Assembly (NCBI GenBank): GCA_039930985.1
Contig: JBDTSV010000080.1
Span: forward strand, 1 to 28,438
DNA: 28,438 bases
Reading direction: 5' to 3'
Origin: CADEED01 sp039930985
GTDB taxonomy: Bacteria; Pseudomonadota; Gammaproteobacteria; Steroidobacterales; Steroidobacteraceae
The translations under genes were made by a program, and so were the position numbers. Positions within the stretch are counted from its first letter, which is position 1, and the number at the start of each line of letters is the position of its first letter. This document shows positions 1 to 10,933 of this stretch, piece by piece. The notes under the pieces are model-generated. The model saw nothing but the letters and a program-made list of their open reading frames with translations. It had not been told where the DNA came from and did not search any database.

Positions 1-1
1 G

Positions 2-1993
2 CAGACCATCGATACCGACGGCGCGCAACGCGAGTCCGCCAGCACCTGGCTGCGTCTGCACAACGTATGGGAAACGCCGCGCTCGGACGCGCGTTACATC
101 GTGCGATTCGGCGGCCGCGTGCTCGCAAGTCACGACGTCGGCGGCACTGCGCGTTCGCGCTGGGTGGAGACGCGGGACGTGCTCGCCGTGGGATTCGATC
201 AGCTCGTACCCGGCAATCGCAGCCCCACCGTCAATCACCTTCGCCTGTGGTCGGCGCGCGCGCTGCAGCCATTCCACATCGAGGACTTCAACGCCGGCAG
301 CTATTCGGCCGCGGTCCAGGATCAGATCGAAGCCAAGAATCTTTCACGGGTTTTATATCCCGACGATTCCACGCCGCAGGGCAAGGAGCTGCGGTTCAAG
401 CAGCAGTACTTCTTCGTGAGCGCGAGCATCCAGGACATTCTCGCCACGCACCTGGCGGAGGAGCGCACGCTCGAAGAATTGCCGACTGCACTCGCCGTGC
501 AGATGAACGACACCCATCCGACGCTCGCCATTCCCGAGCTCATGCGTCTGCTCATCGACCAGTACGACATGCCGTGGCCACAGGCCTGGGAAATCTGCCG
601 CAGCGTGTTCGGCTATACCAATCACACGCTGATGCCCGAAGCGCTGGAAACATGGCCGGTGCACTTCTTCGAGCAGCTTCTGCCGCGGCACCTGGAGATC
701 ATCTACCGCATCAACGAGGAATTTCTGCTCGAGGTGGAGAAACGCTTCAAGGGTGACGGCGCCGCGAAGACCACGCTGTCCATCATCGGTGAGTCGCAGG
801 GGCGGCGCGTGCGCATGTCGCACCTGGCGGTGATCGGCAGTCACAAGGTCAATGGAGTTGCCAAGCTCCATTCCGATCTCATGAAGAAAACCATTTTCGC
901 GGGCTTCGCACAGATGTTCCCCGATCGCTTCACCAACGTCACCAACGGCATCACGGTGCGGCGCTGGTTGAAGCAATCCAATCTCCGGCTGGCACGATTG
1001 CTCACGGAAAAACTGGGCAGCGCCTGGGAAAACGACCTCGAGGAAATCGAACGGCTGCGCTGGGCGGCGGACGATCCGGCATTCCGCGCACAGTTCCGCG
1101 AGATCAAGCGCGCCAACAAGATTGCGCTGGCCGAAGAGGTGGACCGGCGCACCGGCATCGACGTGAGCGTCGATTCGTTGTTCGACGTGCACGTGAAGCG
1201 CATCCACGAATACAAGCGCCAGCTGCTCAATATCCTGTACGTGGTCACGCGCTACAACCGCATCAAGGCGCGCCCCGATGACCACTGGGTGCCGCGCACG
1301 GTGATGTTCGCCGGCAAGGCGGCGCCAGGTTATGCCCTGGCCAAGGCCATCATCCGGCTCATCAATAATGTATCGACTACGATCAACCAGGATCCGGTCA
1401 CGCTGACCACGCTCAAGTGCGTGTTCCTGCCGGACTACGACGTATCGCTGGCGCAGATCATCATGCCGGCCGCGGACCTTTCGCAGCAGATATCCACCGC
1501 CGGCATGGAAGCTTCGGGCACGGGCAACATGAAGCTCGCGCTCAACGGCGCGCTGACCATCGGCACGCTGGACGGTGCCAACATCGAAATTCGCGATTCG
1601 GTCGGGCCGGAAAACATCTTCATTTTCGGGATGACCGCCGACGAAGCCGCCGCGCGGCAGGCCAACGGCTACCGCCCGCGGGAAATCGTCGCGGCGAATC
1701 CGGAGTTGGCCGCCACGCTCGAGTTGATTCGCAGCGGCGCTTTCAACGGCGGCCGATCCGATGACGCGAACCTCGTGGTCGAACGGCTCATGTCCGATGG
1801 CGAACCGTTCCTGGTGCTCGCCGATTTCACCGCCTATTGCGAAGCGCAGGATCGTGTCGATGCACTGTACCGGCAGCCGGAGGAGTGGAGCCGCCGCGCG
1901 GTGCTCAACACCGTCGGCATGGGACCGTTCTCGAGCGACCGCAGCGTCCGCGAGTACGCGGACCGCATCTGGAACATCCGATCGGTGATTTAA
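2..1993 (+). CDS. glgP: glycogen/maltodextrin phosphorylase, 5' end outside window
   Basis: Glycogen/maltodextrin phosphorylase (GT35) releases glucose-1-phosphate from alpha-1,4-glucan ends using phosphate and a PLP cofactor in the cytoplasm. The frame is open from base 2 and ends at TAA 1991-1993, giving 664 visible residues. Family members have about 800-830 residues, so roughly the first 150 lie upstream of the window. The PLP site is clear: the EASGTGNMKLALNGA block, with the Schiff-base lysine codon at 1532-1534. Other family blocks are MNDTHPTLAIPELMRLLID, FTNVTNGITVRRWL and VKRIHEYKRQLLN. The visible start-like ATG at 101 is internal. The gene is followed by glgB after 128 nt. Whether it should be called GlgP or MalP cannot be decided from sequence; the adjacent glgB and glgX favour GlgP. 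Confidence 0.95.
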   Translation, partial: QTIDTDGAQRESASTWLRLHNVWETPRSDARYIVRFGGRVLASHDVGGTARSRWVETRDVLAVGFDQLVPGNRSPTVNHLRLWSARALQPFHIEDFNAGSYSAAVQDQIEAKNLSRVLYPDDSTPQGKELRFKQQYFFVSASIQDILATHLAEERTLEELPTALAVQMNDTHPTLAIPELMRLLIDQYDMPWPQAWEICRSVFGYTNHTLMPEALETWPVHFFEQLLPRHLEIIYRINEEFLLEVEKRFKGDGAAKTTLSIIGESQGRRVRMSHLAVIGSHKVNGVAKLHSDLMKKTIFAGFAQMFPDRFTNVTNGITVRRWLKQSNLRLARLLTEKLGSAWENDLEEIERLRWAADDPAFRAQFREIKRANKIALAEEVDRRTGIDVSVDSLFDVHVKRIHEYKRQLLNILYVVTRYNRIKARPDDHWVPRTVMFAGKAAPGYALAKAIIRLINNVSTTINQDPVTLTTLKCVFLPDYDVSLAQIIMPAADLSQQISTAGMEASGTGNMKLALNGALTIGTLDGANIEIRDSVGPENIFIFGMTADEAAARQANGYRPREIVAANPELAATLELIRSGAFNGGRSDDANLVVERLMSDGEPFLVLADFTAYCEAQDRVDALYRQPEEWSRRAVLNTVGMGPFSSDRSVREYADRIWNIRSVI

Positions 1994-2121
1994 TGAGAAG
2001 GCGCCTCCTTTTAGAAGGCATAACGAATGAACCGCACACATCGAGGCCTGTCGCCATTTGCTAGCAAATCAGGAATGTCCCCATTAAAGGCCGGCTGACG
2101 AAGTCGGAGATCGCCGCGCTG
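1994..2121. other. glgP-glgB intergenic gap
   Basis: This 128-nt spacer separates glgP from glgB. Just after the glgP stop are two overlapping weak hairpins: AGAAGG (1996-2001) can pair with CCTTTT (2007-2012) with one G-T wobble, and GCCTCC (2003-2008) can pair with GAAGGC (2014-2019) with one mismatch. Neither is a strong intrinsic terminator because the T-run sits inside the stem. A perfect palindrome follows at 2056-2069. The glgB frame is open back to the TAG at 2062-2064, so part of this spacer may be coding if glgB uses an unusual start. Confidence 0.5.
2056..2069. promoter_or_regulatory. 14-bp perfect palindrome upstream of glgB
   Basis: ATTTGCTAGCAAAT is identical to its reverse complement and lies in the AT-richer gap 53 nt before the GTG start of glgB. 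Its size and symmetry would suit a dimeric repressor operator, for example a LacI-family sugar regulator. That is inference: no regulator gene is adjacent and one such palindrome per ~16 kb is expected by chance. Confidence 0.3.
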
Positions 2122-4292
2122 GTGAATGCCACTCACCATGAGCCGCGTTCGCTGCTGGGTTACCACGAGTTTCCGCAGGCGTCGGGGAAGCCTCTGTGCG
2201 TGGTGCGCGTGCTCGAACCCGGCGCGGAGACGATCGACGTCTGCTGGGAGGACACGCCCGGCGAACTTCATCCTCTCAAGCGCATTCACGAGGCTGGCCT
2301 GTTCGAAGGCAATATCCCGCAACGCCGTCCGGTGGTGCCTTACCGCCTGCGCGTTCGTTTCCCGTTCGATCACGTCGTCTTCAAGCACGACACCTATTTC
2401 TTCTCACACGAGCTTTCGGACTTCGACCTCTATCTATTCGGCGAAGGCCGACACTACGGCCTGTATCACAAGTTCGGCGCGCACCTGCAGGTGCGCGACG
2501 GTGTCGCGGGCACGCAATTCGCAGTCTGGGCGCCCAACGCAAAGCGCGTCAGTGTGGTCGGCAGTTTCAATGGCTGGGACGGCCGAAAGCATGCCATGCA
2601 GGCGCGCGGCGGCTCCGGGGTCTGGGAGCTGTTCGTGCCCGACGTGGGCGAGGGTGCCGAGTACAAATACGAAATACGCACGCAGAAAAATTCGCTGCTG
2701 CTCAAGTCCGATCCTTTCGGGTTTTTCATGCAGCGCCGGCCGGAGACGGCCTCCATCGTCGCGTCGCTCGAGGGATACGACTGGAAGGACGCCGCCTGGA
2801 TGACCGAGCGTGGCCAGCGCGACTGGCGCCGTTCGCCGATCAATGTGTACGAAGTGCACCTGTCGAGCTGGAAGCACTCGTGGGATCGGGAACCGCCGTT
2901 CTATACCTGGAAAGAAGCGGCCGAGCAGCTGATTCCTTATGTGGTCGACATGGGCTACACGCACCTCGAGCTCATGGGCGTGGCCGAACATCCGTTCGAC
3001 GGCTCGTGGGGCTACCAGGTGGTGGGCTATTACGCGCCGACGTCGCGCTACGGTACGCCCAAGGACTTCATGGCCTTCGTCGATGCCTGCCACCAGGCGG
3101 GCATCGGCGTGATTCTCGACTGGGTACCGGCGCACTTTCCGAAGGACGCGCACGGTCTCGCCGATTTCGACGGATCGGCGCTGTACGAGCACGCCGACCC
3201 GCGCATGGGCGAACACAGCGACTGGGGCACCAAGATATTCAACTACGGACGCCACGAGGTGAAGAATTTCCTCGTCGCCAACGCGCTGTACTGGATGGAG
3301 CGTTACCACATCGATGGGCTGCGCGTCGATGCGGTCGCGTCGATGCTGTACCTCGACTACAGCCGCAAGGCGGGCGAGTGGCTGCCTAACAAGTACGGTG
3401 GCCGTGAGAATCTCGAAGCGCTCGATTTCCTGCGCGAGTTCAACACCGTGGCGCACGCCAACCACCCTGGGGTCCTGACCATTGCGGAAGAGTCCACCGC
3501 GTTTCCCGGCGTCTCGCGCCCGGTGCACCTGGGCGGTGTCGGGTTCTCGTTCAAGTGGAACATGGGGTGGATGAACGACACTCTGCATTACTTCGAGAAG
3601 GATCCCGTCTACCGCCGCCACGAGCACAACAAGATCACGTTCTCGTTCATGTACGCGTGGACCGAGAACTTCGTGTTGCCGATCTCGCACGATGAGGTGG
3701 TGCACGGCAAGAAGTCGCTGCTCGACAAGATGCCCGGTGATGAGTGGCAAAAGCGCGCCAACTATCGCCTGTTCCTTTCTTACATGACGGCGCATCCGGG
3801 CAAGAAGCTCATGTTCATGGGCTGCGAGTTCGGGCAGTGGCACGAGTGGCGCGAGCAGGAACAGCTCGACTGGCCATTGCTCGCGAAGCCGGCGCACCTC
3901 GGCTTGCAGAGTCTCAATCGCGACCTCGCCAGGTTCTATCGTGCGAATCCGCAGTTTCATGCCACCGATTGTGATGCGGGTGGCTTTCGCTGGACCGATC
4001 TGCACAACGCCGACGAAAGCGTGTTCGCATTCCTGCGCCAGGAACACGGGCTGGCGCCGATCGTCTGCGTGTTCAACGCCACGCCGGTGCCGCGCGACGA
4101 CTACTGGTTAGGCGTGCCGGACGCCGGCCGCTACGAAGTGATATTCGACTCGGATCACCCGGGCTATGGCGGCTCGGGTTTCGCGGCTGCTTCCGGCTAC
4201 GAGGCGTTCGCGCACGTGGTGCATGGATTTCCGCAAGCGCTGCGCATTCGCCTGCCGCCGCTGTCCGCCGTTTTCCTGAGGCGCCGCGCCGG

Positions 4293-4296
<4 letters not shown>
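2122..4296 (+). CDS. glgB: 1,4-alpha-glucan branching enzyme
   Basis: GlgB cuts an alpha-1,4-glucan and re-attaches the piece through an alpha-1,6 bond, making the branch points of glycogen. The protein has 724 residues, close to the 728 of E. coli. An N-terminal beta-sandwich is followed by a CBM48 (around residues 118-215, with VWAPNAKRVSVVGSFNGWDG) and a GH13 barrel. GH13 regions are visible: I ends at D333 (DWVPAHFP), II holds the nucleophile D403 (GLRVDAVASMLY), III holds the acid/base at E456 (TIAEESTAFPG), and IV holds D524 (LPISHDEVVHGK). The start is GTG 2122, with a GGAG at 2106-2109 that is slightly far away. In-frame residues upstream (LTKSEIAALV) look like genuine GlgB N-terminus, so a rare upstream start such as CTG 2095 or ATT 2083 is possible. 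The stop overlaps glgX by ATGA. Confidence 0.97.
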
Positions 4297-6351
<2,055 letters not shown>

Positions 6352-6362
<11 letters not shown>

Positions 6363-8562
6363 CGGGTTGACGCCGCTGATCGAACGGCTGGCGCGCGCGC
6401 GCGGCATCGGCGACGCCTACCATTCCTACCAGGGCGAGCTCAAACATTTCACGCTCGCCACCAAGACCGCGATCCTGCGCGCCATGCACTGCCAGCTCGA
6501 CGATGCGGCGGCGCTCGAGCGGCAGATCCAGGAATCCGAGGCGGCGCACCCGCGTGGATTGTTAGGCGACGTCGTGGTGTTGCACGGCGAGGTCCACGCG
6601 GCGCGCGTGAACACGCCGGCCGTCGAACACAATGCATTGTTGCGTTGGACCGTGACGCTCGAGTCGGGCGGGATCCGCAGCGGCGAAGCGCGTGCCTGGG
6701 ATCTGCCCGAGCGCGGTTCGCACCAGCAGGATGGCAAGTGGTTCATGTTGCGCGACCTGCCGTTGCCGGCGGACCTGCCGCCGGGATATCACCGCCTCGA
6801 AATCGATCTCGAGAACGCTGCGCGCAAGAATTGCGTGCTCATCGTCGCGCCGGACAAGTGCTATGAGCCCGACGAAGTCGCGCGCGGCGCCAGGCTCTGG
6901 GGCGTGGCGGTCCAACTGTATGCGCTGCGCTCGGAAAGCAACTGGGGCATCGGCGATTTCTCGGACCTGGCCGAACTACTGCGGCTGGCGGCCACTGCCG
7001 GCGCAGGCTTTGTCGGCATCAGTCCGGTGCACGCGCTGTTTCCGGCCGATCCCACGCTGTATTCGCCATATTCGGCGTCGAGCCGCCACGCGCTGAATGT
7101 GATGTTCATCGATGTCGCGACGGTTCTCGAAGTGCAGGGCTCGCGCCGCGCGCTGGCCATCATGGCCGACGCCGGTTTTCGCCAGCGCCTCGCCCAGGTC
7201 CGCGCGTCCACACAGGTGGACTATGTGGCGGTCGCCAGCCTCAAGATGCCGGTACTCCAGGCCGCCTTCGAACTGTTCCGCACCGAGCATCTCGCGCGGC
7301 ACACGACGCGCGCGTCCGCGTGCCGTTCCTTCCTGCGCGAGCGTGGCGAAGCGCTGCGCCTGCATACACTGTTCGATGCGATTGACGCTTATCTTCGCCG
7401 GCATCACGGCACGGGCGCGGGCTGGCACAGCTGGCCGGAGGAATACCGTTCGCCGGGAAGCAGCGCGGTGCGGCGCTTTGCCGAGGAACACGCCGACGAG
7501 GTGGACTTTCACGGCTACCTGCAGTGGCTCGCGGCCGAACAGCTGGGCGCGGTGCGCGCACTGGCGCGCGAGCTTCGCCTGAGTGTCGGCATCTATGGTG
7601 ACTACGCGGTGGGCGTGAACGCCTCGGGTTCGGAGACGTGGTCGGATCAATCGCTTTATTGCACCGGTGCGGCCATCGGCGCGCCCCCCGATCCCATCGG
7701 CGTCGGCGGGCAGGAGTGGGGCATACCGCCGCAGGATCCACGTCAGCTTCGGCGGACGGCGTACGCTCCGTTCGTGGCGCTGGTGCGCGCCAGCATGCGG
7801 GCCTGCGGCGCGTTGCGGCTCGATCACGTCATGGCGTTGTTCCGCCAGTGGTGGGTGCCGCGCGGATTCAAATCGGCGGACGGCGGCTACGTGCACTATC
7901 CACTCGATCATCTGCTGGCCGTGGTGGCGCTCGAGAGTCATCGTCAGCAATGCCTGGTGGTGGGCGAGGATCTGGGAGTGGTGCCCGACGAAATCCGCCG
8001 CGCGCTGCCGCAGTTCGGTGTGTATCACTACAAGGTGGTGTTGTTCGAACAGAAGGGCGGCGAGTTCGTTGCGCCCGCCGGCTATATCCGTCACGCGTTG
8101 GCGGCGGTCACCACGCACGATCTGCCGACGCTGCACGGCTGGTGGAGCGGCCACGACATTGATTTGTGGGAACGGCTCGGGTTTTACACGGACGTGTCCA
8201 CGGCGACACGCACGCGCGCCGAGCGGCAGCTCGACCGGCAGCGGCTGCTGCGCGCGCTGCGGCGCGAGCATCTCTGGGACGGCACTGACGGCGTGGTGCC
8301 GGAATATTCAGCCGAGTTTGGACGCGCCGTGCATTCGTACCTCGGCAGGAGCCCGACGGCGCTGGTCACCGTGCAGCTCGAAGATATGATCGGCATGCTC
8401 GAGCCCGTCAATGTGCCCGGTACCAGCTCCGAATATTCCAACTGGACGCGGCGCATGACCTCGAGCGCCCGCGAAATATTCGGCCGGCCCGACGTGCGCG
8501 AATTTTGCGCGGCGATGGTCGCTAGCCGCCAGTCGACAATGGATAATGGGAGCACTCCATGA
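6352..8562 (+). CDS. malQ: 4-alpha-glucanotransferase (amylomaltase)
   Basis: MalQ (GH77) transfers alpha-1,4-glucan segments between malto-oligosaccharides, turning short products of GlgX into chains long enough for phosphorylase and releasing glucose. The 736-residue protein has an N-terminal beta-rich region followed by the GH77 barrel, starting near LWGVAVQLYALRSESNWGIG. The catalytic nucleophile is D491 (LRLDHVMALFRQWW), the acid/base E539 (VVGEDLGVVP) and the third carboxylate D590 (TTHDLPTLHGWW). The start is GTG 6352 inside the end of glgX, with no clear Shine-Dalgarno site, which fits coupling to glgX translation. The stop overlaps cysQ by ATGA. It is somewhat longer than E. coli MalQ (694 residues). 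Confidence 0.95.
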
Positions 8563-9335
8563 GTGCCCTGCTGCAATCGCTGATCTATACCGCGCAACGC
8601 GCCGGCGCCGCCATCATGGCAGTCCATGCCACGGATTTTTCGGTGCGCGACAAGGCGGACACATCGCCGGTCACGGCCGCCGACGAGGCCGCGGAAAAGA
8701 TCATTCTGGCGGACCTGGCGGCGATCGCTCCCGACGTGCCGGTGGTGGCCGAAGAATCCGTCGCGGCCGGGCACGTGCCGGTCATCGCCGAACGATTCTT
8801 TCTCGTCGATCCGCTCGATGGCACGAAGGAATTCATCAGCCGTCGCGATGAATTCACCGTCAACGTGGCGCTGATCGAGGACGGCGAGCCGGTCCTCGGC
8901 GTGGTGTTCGCGCCGGCGCGGCACGAACTCTACTGGGGCGACGTTGCCGCCGGCAAAGCCGGCCACATCGACGCCGACCCCGACGGCACCATGCCATCGA
9001 TGGGCAACCCGATCGCGGTGCGTGCGCCGCCCGCGCAGGGACTGACGGCGGTCGCCTCACGCTCGCATCGCACGCCCGAGACCGACGCCTTCCTCGCTAA
9101 CTACCGCGTGGCCGAATTCCGCTCCATTGGTTCCTCGCTCAAGTTCTGCCTGGTGGCGATGGGTAAGGCGGACATCTACCCGCGCGTCGGCACCACCATG
9201 GAGTGGGATACCGCCGCTGGCCACGCGGTGCTGACCGCCGCCGGAGGCCGGGTGACCGGGCTTGCCGGCGAGCCATTTCGGTACGGAAAACCAGGATTCC
9301 GCAACGGCAATTTCGTGGCACGGGGCCGCGAGTAG
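8559..9335 (+). CDS. cysQ: 3'(2'),5'-bisphosphate nucleotidase CysQ
   Basis: CysQ belongs to the Mg-dependent, Li-sensitive inositol-phosphatase family. It removes the 3'-phosphate of PAP (and PAPS), clearing a toxic by-product of sulfate assimilation and of sulfo- or phosphopantetheinyl transfer. The 258-residue length is normal. Metal-binding motifs are VVAEES (E65), DPLDGTKEF (D84, D87) and WDTAAGHAVLTAAGG (D217); DPLDGTKEFI is typical of the CysQ branch rather than the SuhB branch. ATG 8559 overlaps the malQ stop by ATGA. A sulfur-metabolism enzyme coupled to a glycogen operon has no obvious functional link; no other sulfate-assimilation gene is in view. Confidence 0.93.
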   Translation: MSALLQSLIYTAQRAGAAIMAVHATDFSVRDKADTSPVTAADEAAEKIILADLAAIAPDVPVVAEESVAAGHVPVIAERFFLVDPLDGTKEFISRRDEFTVNVALIEDGEPVLGVVFAPARHELYWGDVAAGKAGHIDADPDGTMPSMGNPIAVRAPPAQGLTAVASRSHRTPETDAFLANYRVAEFRSIGSSLKFCLVAMGKADIYPRVGTTMEWDTAAGHAVLTAAGGRVTGLAGEPFRYGKPGFRNGNFVARGRE

Positions 9336-9337
9336 CC

Positions 9338-10225
9338 GTGAGCAGTACGGTTCGCGCCACCGACTACGCGCGGCTGGTGATCGTCCCGGCAATTTGGGGC
9401 GGCACCTTCGTCGCCGGCAAACACGTGGTGGCAACCTTGTCGCCGATGATGGGCTCGTTCGCGCGCTACGTAGTTGCCTGCGCGGCGCTGCTCGTGGCCG
9501 CATTCGTGCTGGAGGGCGGCCTCCCGCGCCTGACGCGCCAGCAGTGGTTCGCGACATTCCTGCTCGGGCTGACGGGAGTGTTCGCCTACAACCTGTTCTT
9601 CATGGCCGCGCTCGCCCGTCTGCCCGCGAGCCGCACCGCCTTGATCATCGCGCTCAATCCCGTCATCACGATCACCCTGTCGTCGCTGGTGCTCAAGGAG
9701 TGGCTGAGCACCCGCCGCTGGCTGGGAGTGGCAATCGCATTGTTCGGTGTGTGGATCGTGATCTCGCATGGCGACATCGCCAGCATCACCTCCGCGGGAG
9801 TCGGCTCGGGTGAGCTGTTCATGCTGGGCGGGGTGACGTCCTGGGCGGTGTACACCATCATCGGTCGCAAGGTTCTGAGCGGCCTCACGCCGCTGGCCGC
9901 GACTAACTACGCCGCGCTGTGGGGCACGCTGATGCTGGCGCTGGTCGCGGCACCGGAGGTTCCCGGGCTGGCGATGCAGCAGTTCGACTGGCGCATGATC
10001 GGCGCACTGCTGTACCTCGGCGTATGCGGTACCGCGCTGGCCTTTGTCTGGTATTACATGTCGGTCAAGAAGTGCGGCGCCGCGATCACCAGCATCTTCA
10101 ACAATCTCGTGCCCGTGTTCGGCGTCGCGATCAGCGTGGCTCTGCTGGGCGAGCACCTGGTGACGTCGATGCTGATTGGCGGTGCCATCGCGATCGCCGG
10201 CGTGATGATGGTCTCGCGCGCCTGA
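9338..10225 (+). CDS. EamA/DMT-family transporter
   Basis: This is an inner-membrane transporter of the drug/metabolite superfamily with two EamA repeats (about residues 10-140 and 155-290) and about ten hydrophobic helices. The substrate cannot be predicted; relatives export amino acids, purines or other metabolites. Seen features are the N-terminal PAIWGGTFVAGKHV block, the LPASRTALIIALNPVITI stretch at the end of repeat one, and LVPVFGVAISVALLGEHL near the end of repeat two, all typical of EamA. I chose GTG 9338, giving 295 residues, because the frame upstream (to 9203) only mirrors cysQ in another register. It begins 2 nt after the cysQ stop. It ends with TGA 10223-10225, directly abutting the stop of the convergent gene. 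Confidence 0.88.
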   Translation: MSSTVRATDYARLVIVPAIWGGTFVAGKHVVATLSPMMGSFARYVVACAALLVAAFVLEGGLPRLTRQQWFATFLLGLTGVFAYNLFFMAALARLPASRTALIIALNPVITITLSSLVLKEWLSTRRWLGVAIALFGVWIVISHGDIASITSAGVGSGELFMLGGVTSWAVYTIIGRKVLSGLTPLAATNYAALWGTLMLALVAAPEVPGLAMQQFDWRMIGALLYLGVCGTALAFVWYYMSVKKCGAAITSIFNNLVPVFGVAISVALLGEHLVTSMLIGGAIAIAGVMMVSRA

Positions 10226-10861
10226 CTAGCGGCGCTCGCCGTACAACAGCACCATGTTGTCGAGATGACCCCGAAGGATCGGATAGTTCGCCACGCGCAT
10301 GGGTATCTCGAAAACCTCGCCGCCGGCCGAGCGGACTTCGAGCACGCGATCCTCCGGCCGCTCGCGCAATGAACGAATGTTCTTCCACGCCATGGCGCCG
10401 GTATACAGGCGTTGCCAGCGACCGCCGCTGACGCGCGACATCATTCCCTCGGTATCGAATCGCACGGAGAACGGCCGCATGACCGACAGGGCGGTGAATG
10501 CCACGGAGACCGCGCCGGCGACCGTCGCGATCAACCAGGGACTGATGGCCCGGCCGCCGACGACCAGCACCGGAAACTCGAATGCCAGCAACAGTGCGTA
10601 GAGGCAAATGGCCGTGGCGATCACACAACCGGAAGCCGCCAAGTACCAGGGGATCACGGTGTCATGGAACTCCAGCACGGGGTTGCCCTTGCGGTGTTCC
10701 TTGTGCTTCTCGGCCGCGCGCGCCATCTCGATCATCTGTGGCGTATTCAGGGAATCGCGCAGTCGCCGGATTTCCTCGCGGCTCGCTTCGTCGGTCGCCT
10801 CGCTCATCAACCGGTCGAGGTCCTGCAGCACCTTCTGATGTTCGGCGGGGGTCGGTTCCAT
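10226..10861 (-). CDS. membrane protein with PH-like C-terminal region, unknown function
   Basis: I do not recognise a characterised family. The 211-residue protein has a charged, probably helical N-terminus (residues 1-60, rich in Glu, Arg and Lys), two hydrophobic helices (about 70-93 and 106-128), and a soluble C-terminal part of about 80 residues. That part, with FSVRFDTEGM, a conserved-looking WKNIRSLRER and LEVRSAGGEVFEIPM, has the alternating strand pattern of bacterial PH-like (YcxB/bPH) domains that follow a two-helix hairpin. No signal peptide is seen. The start ATG at 10861-10859 has no Shine-Dalgarno but a TATACT box 6 nt upstream. Its stop abuts the EamA gene's stop without a gap. 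The assignment of the domain is structural guesswork. Confidence 0.75.
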   Translation of the reverse strand: MEPTPAEHQKVLQDLDRLMSEATDEASREEIRRLRDSLNTPQMIEMARAAEKHKEHRKGNPVLEFHDTVIPWYLAASGCVIATAICLYALLLAFEFPVLVVGGRAISPWLIATVAGAVSVAFTALSVMRPFSVRFDTEGMMSRVSGGRWQRLYTGAMAWKNIRSLRERPEDRVLEVRSAGGEVFEIPMRVANYPILRGHLDNMVLLYGERR

Positions 10862-10867
10862 CGCCTG

Positions 10868-10873
10868 AGTATA
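10868..10873 (-). promoter_or_regulatory. -10-like box, leaderless spacing
   Basis: TATACT on the minus strand differs from TATAAT at one base. Only six bases separate it from the ATG at 10861, so transcription would begin at or next to the A of the start codon. No good -35 hexamer is visible 16-18 bp upstream. Inferred promoter of the PH-like membrane protein gene. Confidence 0.45.
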
Positions 10874-10919
10874 GAGGCCCGATCTATCGCGTGAGTTCGT
10901 AGAGTTGCGGCCGCGGCGC

Positions 10920-10925
10920 TACACT
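10920..10925 (+). promoter_or_regulatory. -10-like box for mmsA, leaderless spacing
   Basis: TACACT lies eight bases before the mmsA ATG at 10934, and no Shine-Dalgarno sequence fits between them. The 72-bp divergent gap thus holds two back-to-back -10-like boxes. No clear -35 element is visible. Confidence 0.4.
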
Positions 10926-10933
10926 CCCGGCCA

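Noticed and set aside
353..2041. Long antisense open frame (562 codons) across glgP
   Set aside because: It is a GC-rich shadow of glgP, rich in His, Arg and Val with no motif; glgP on the other strand has clear family signatures throughout.
2434..4047. Long antisense open frame (537 codons) across glgB
   Set aside because: Same reason: the opposite strand encodes all four GH13 motifs of GlgB. Similar antisense frames at 4197-5243 and 6976-8271 mirror glgX and malQ.
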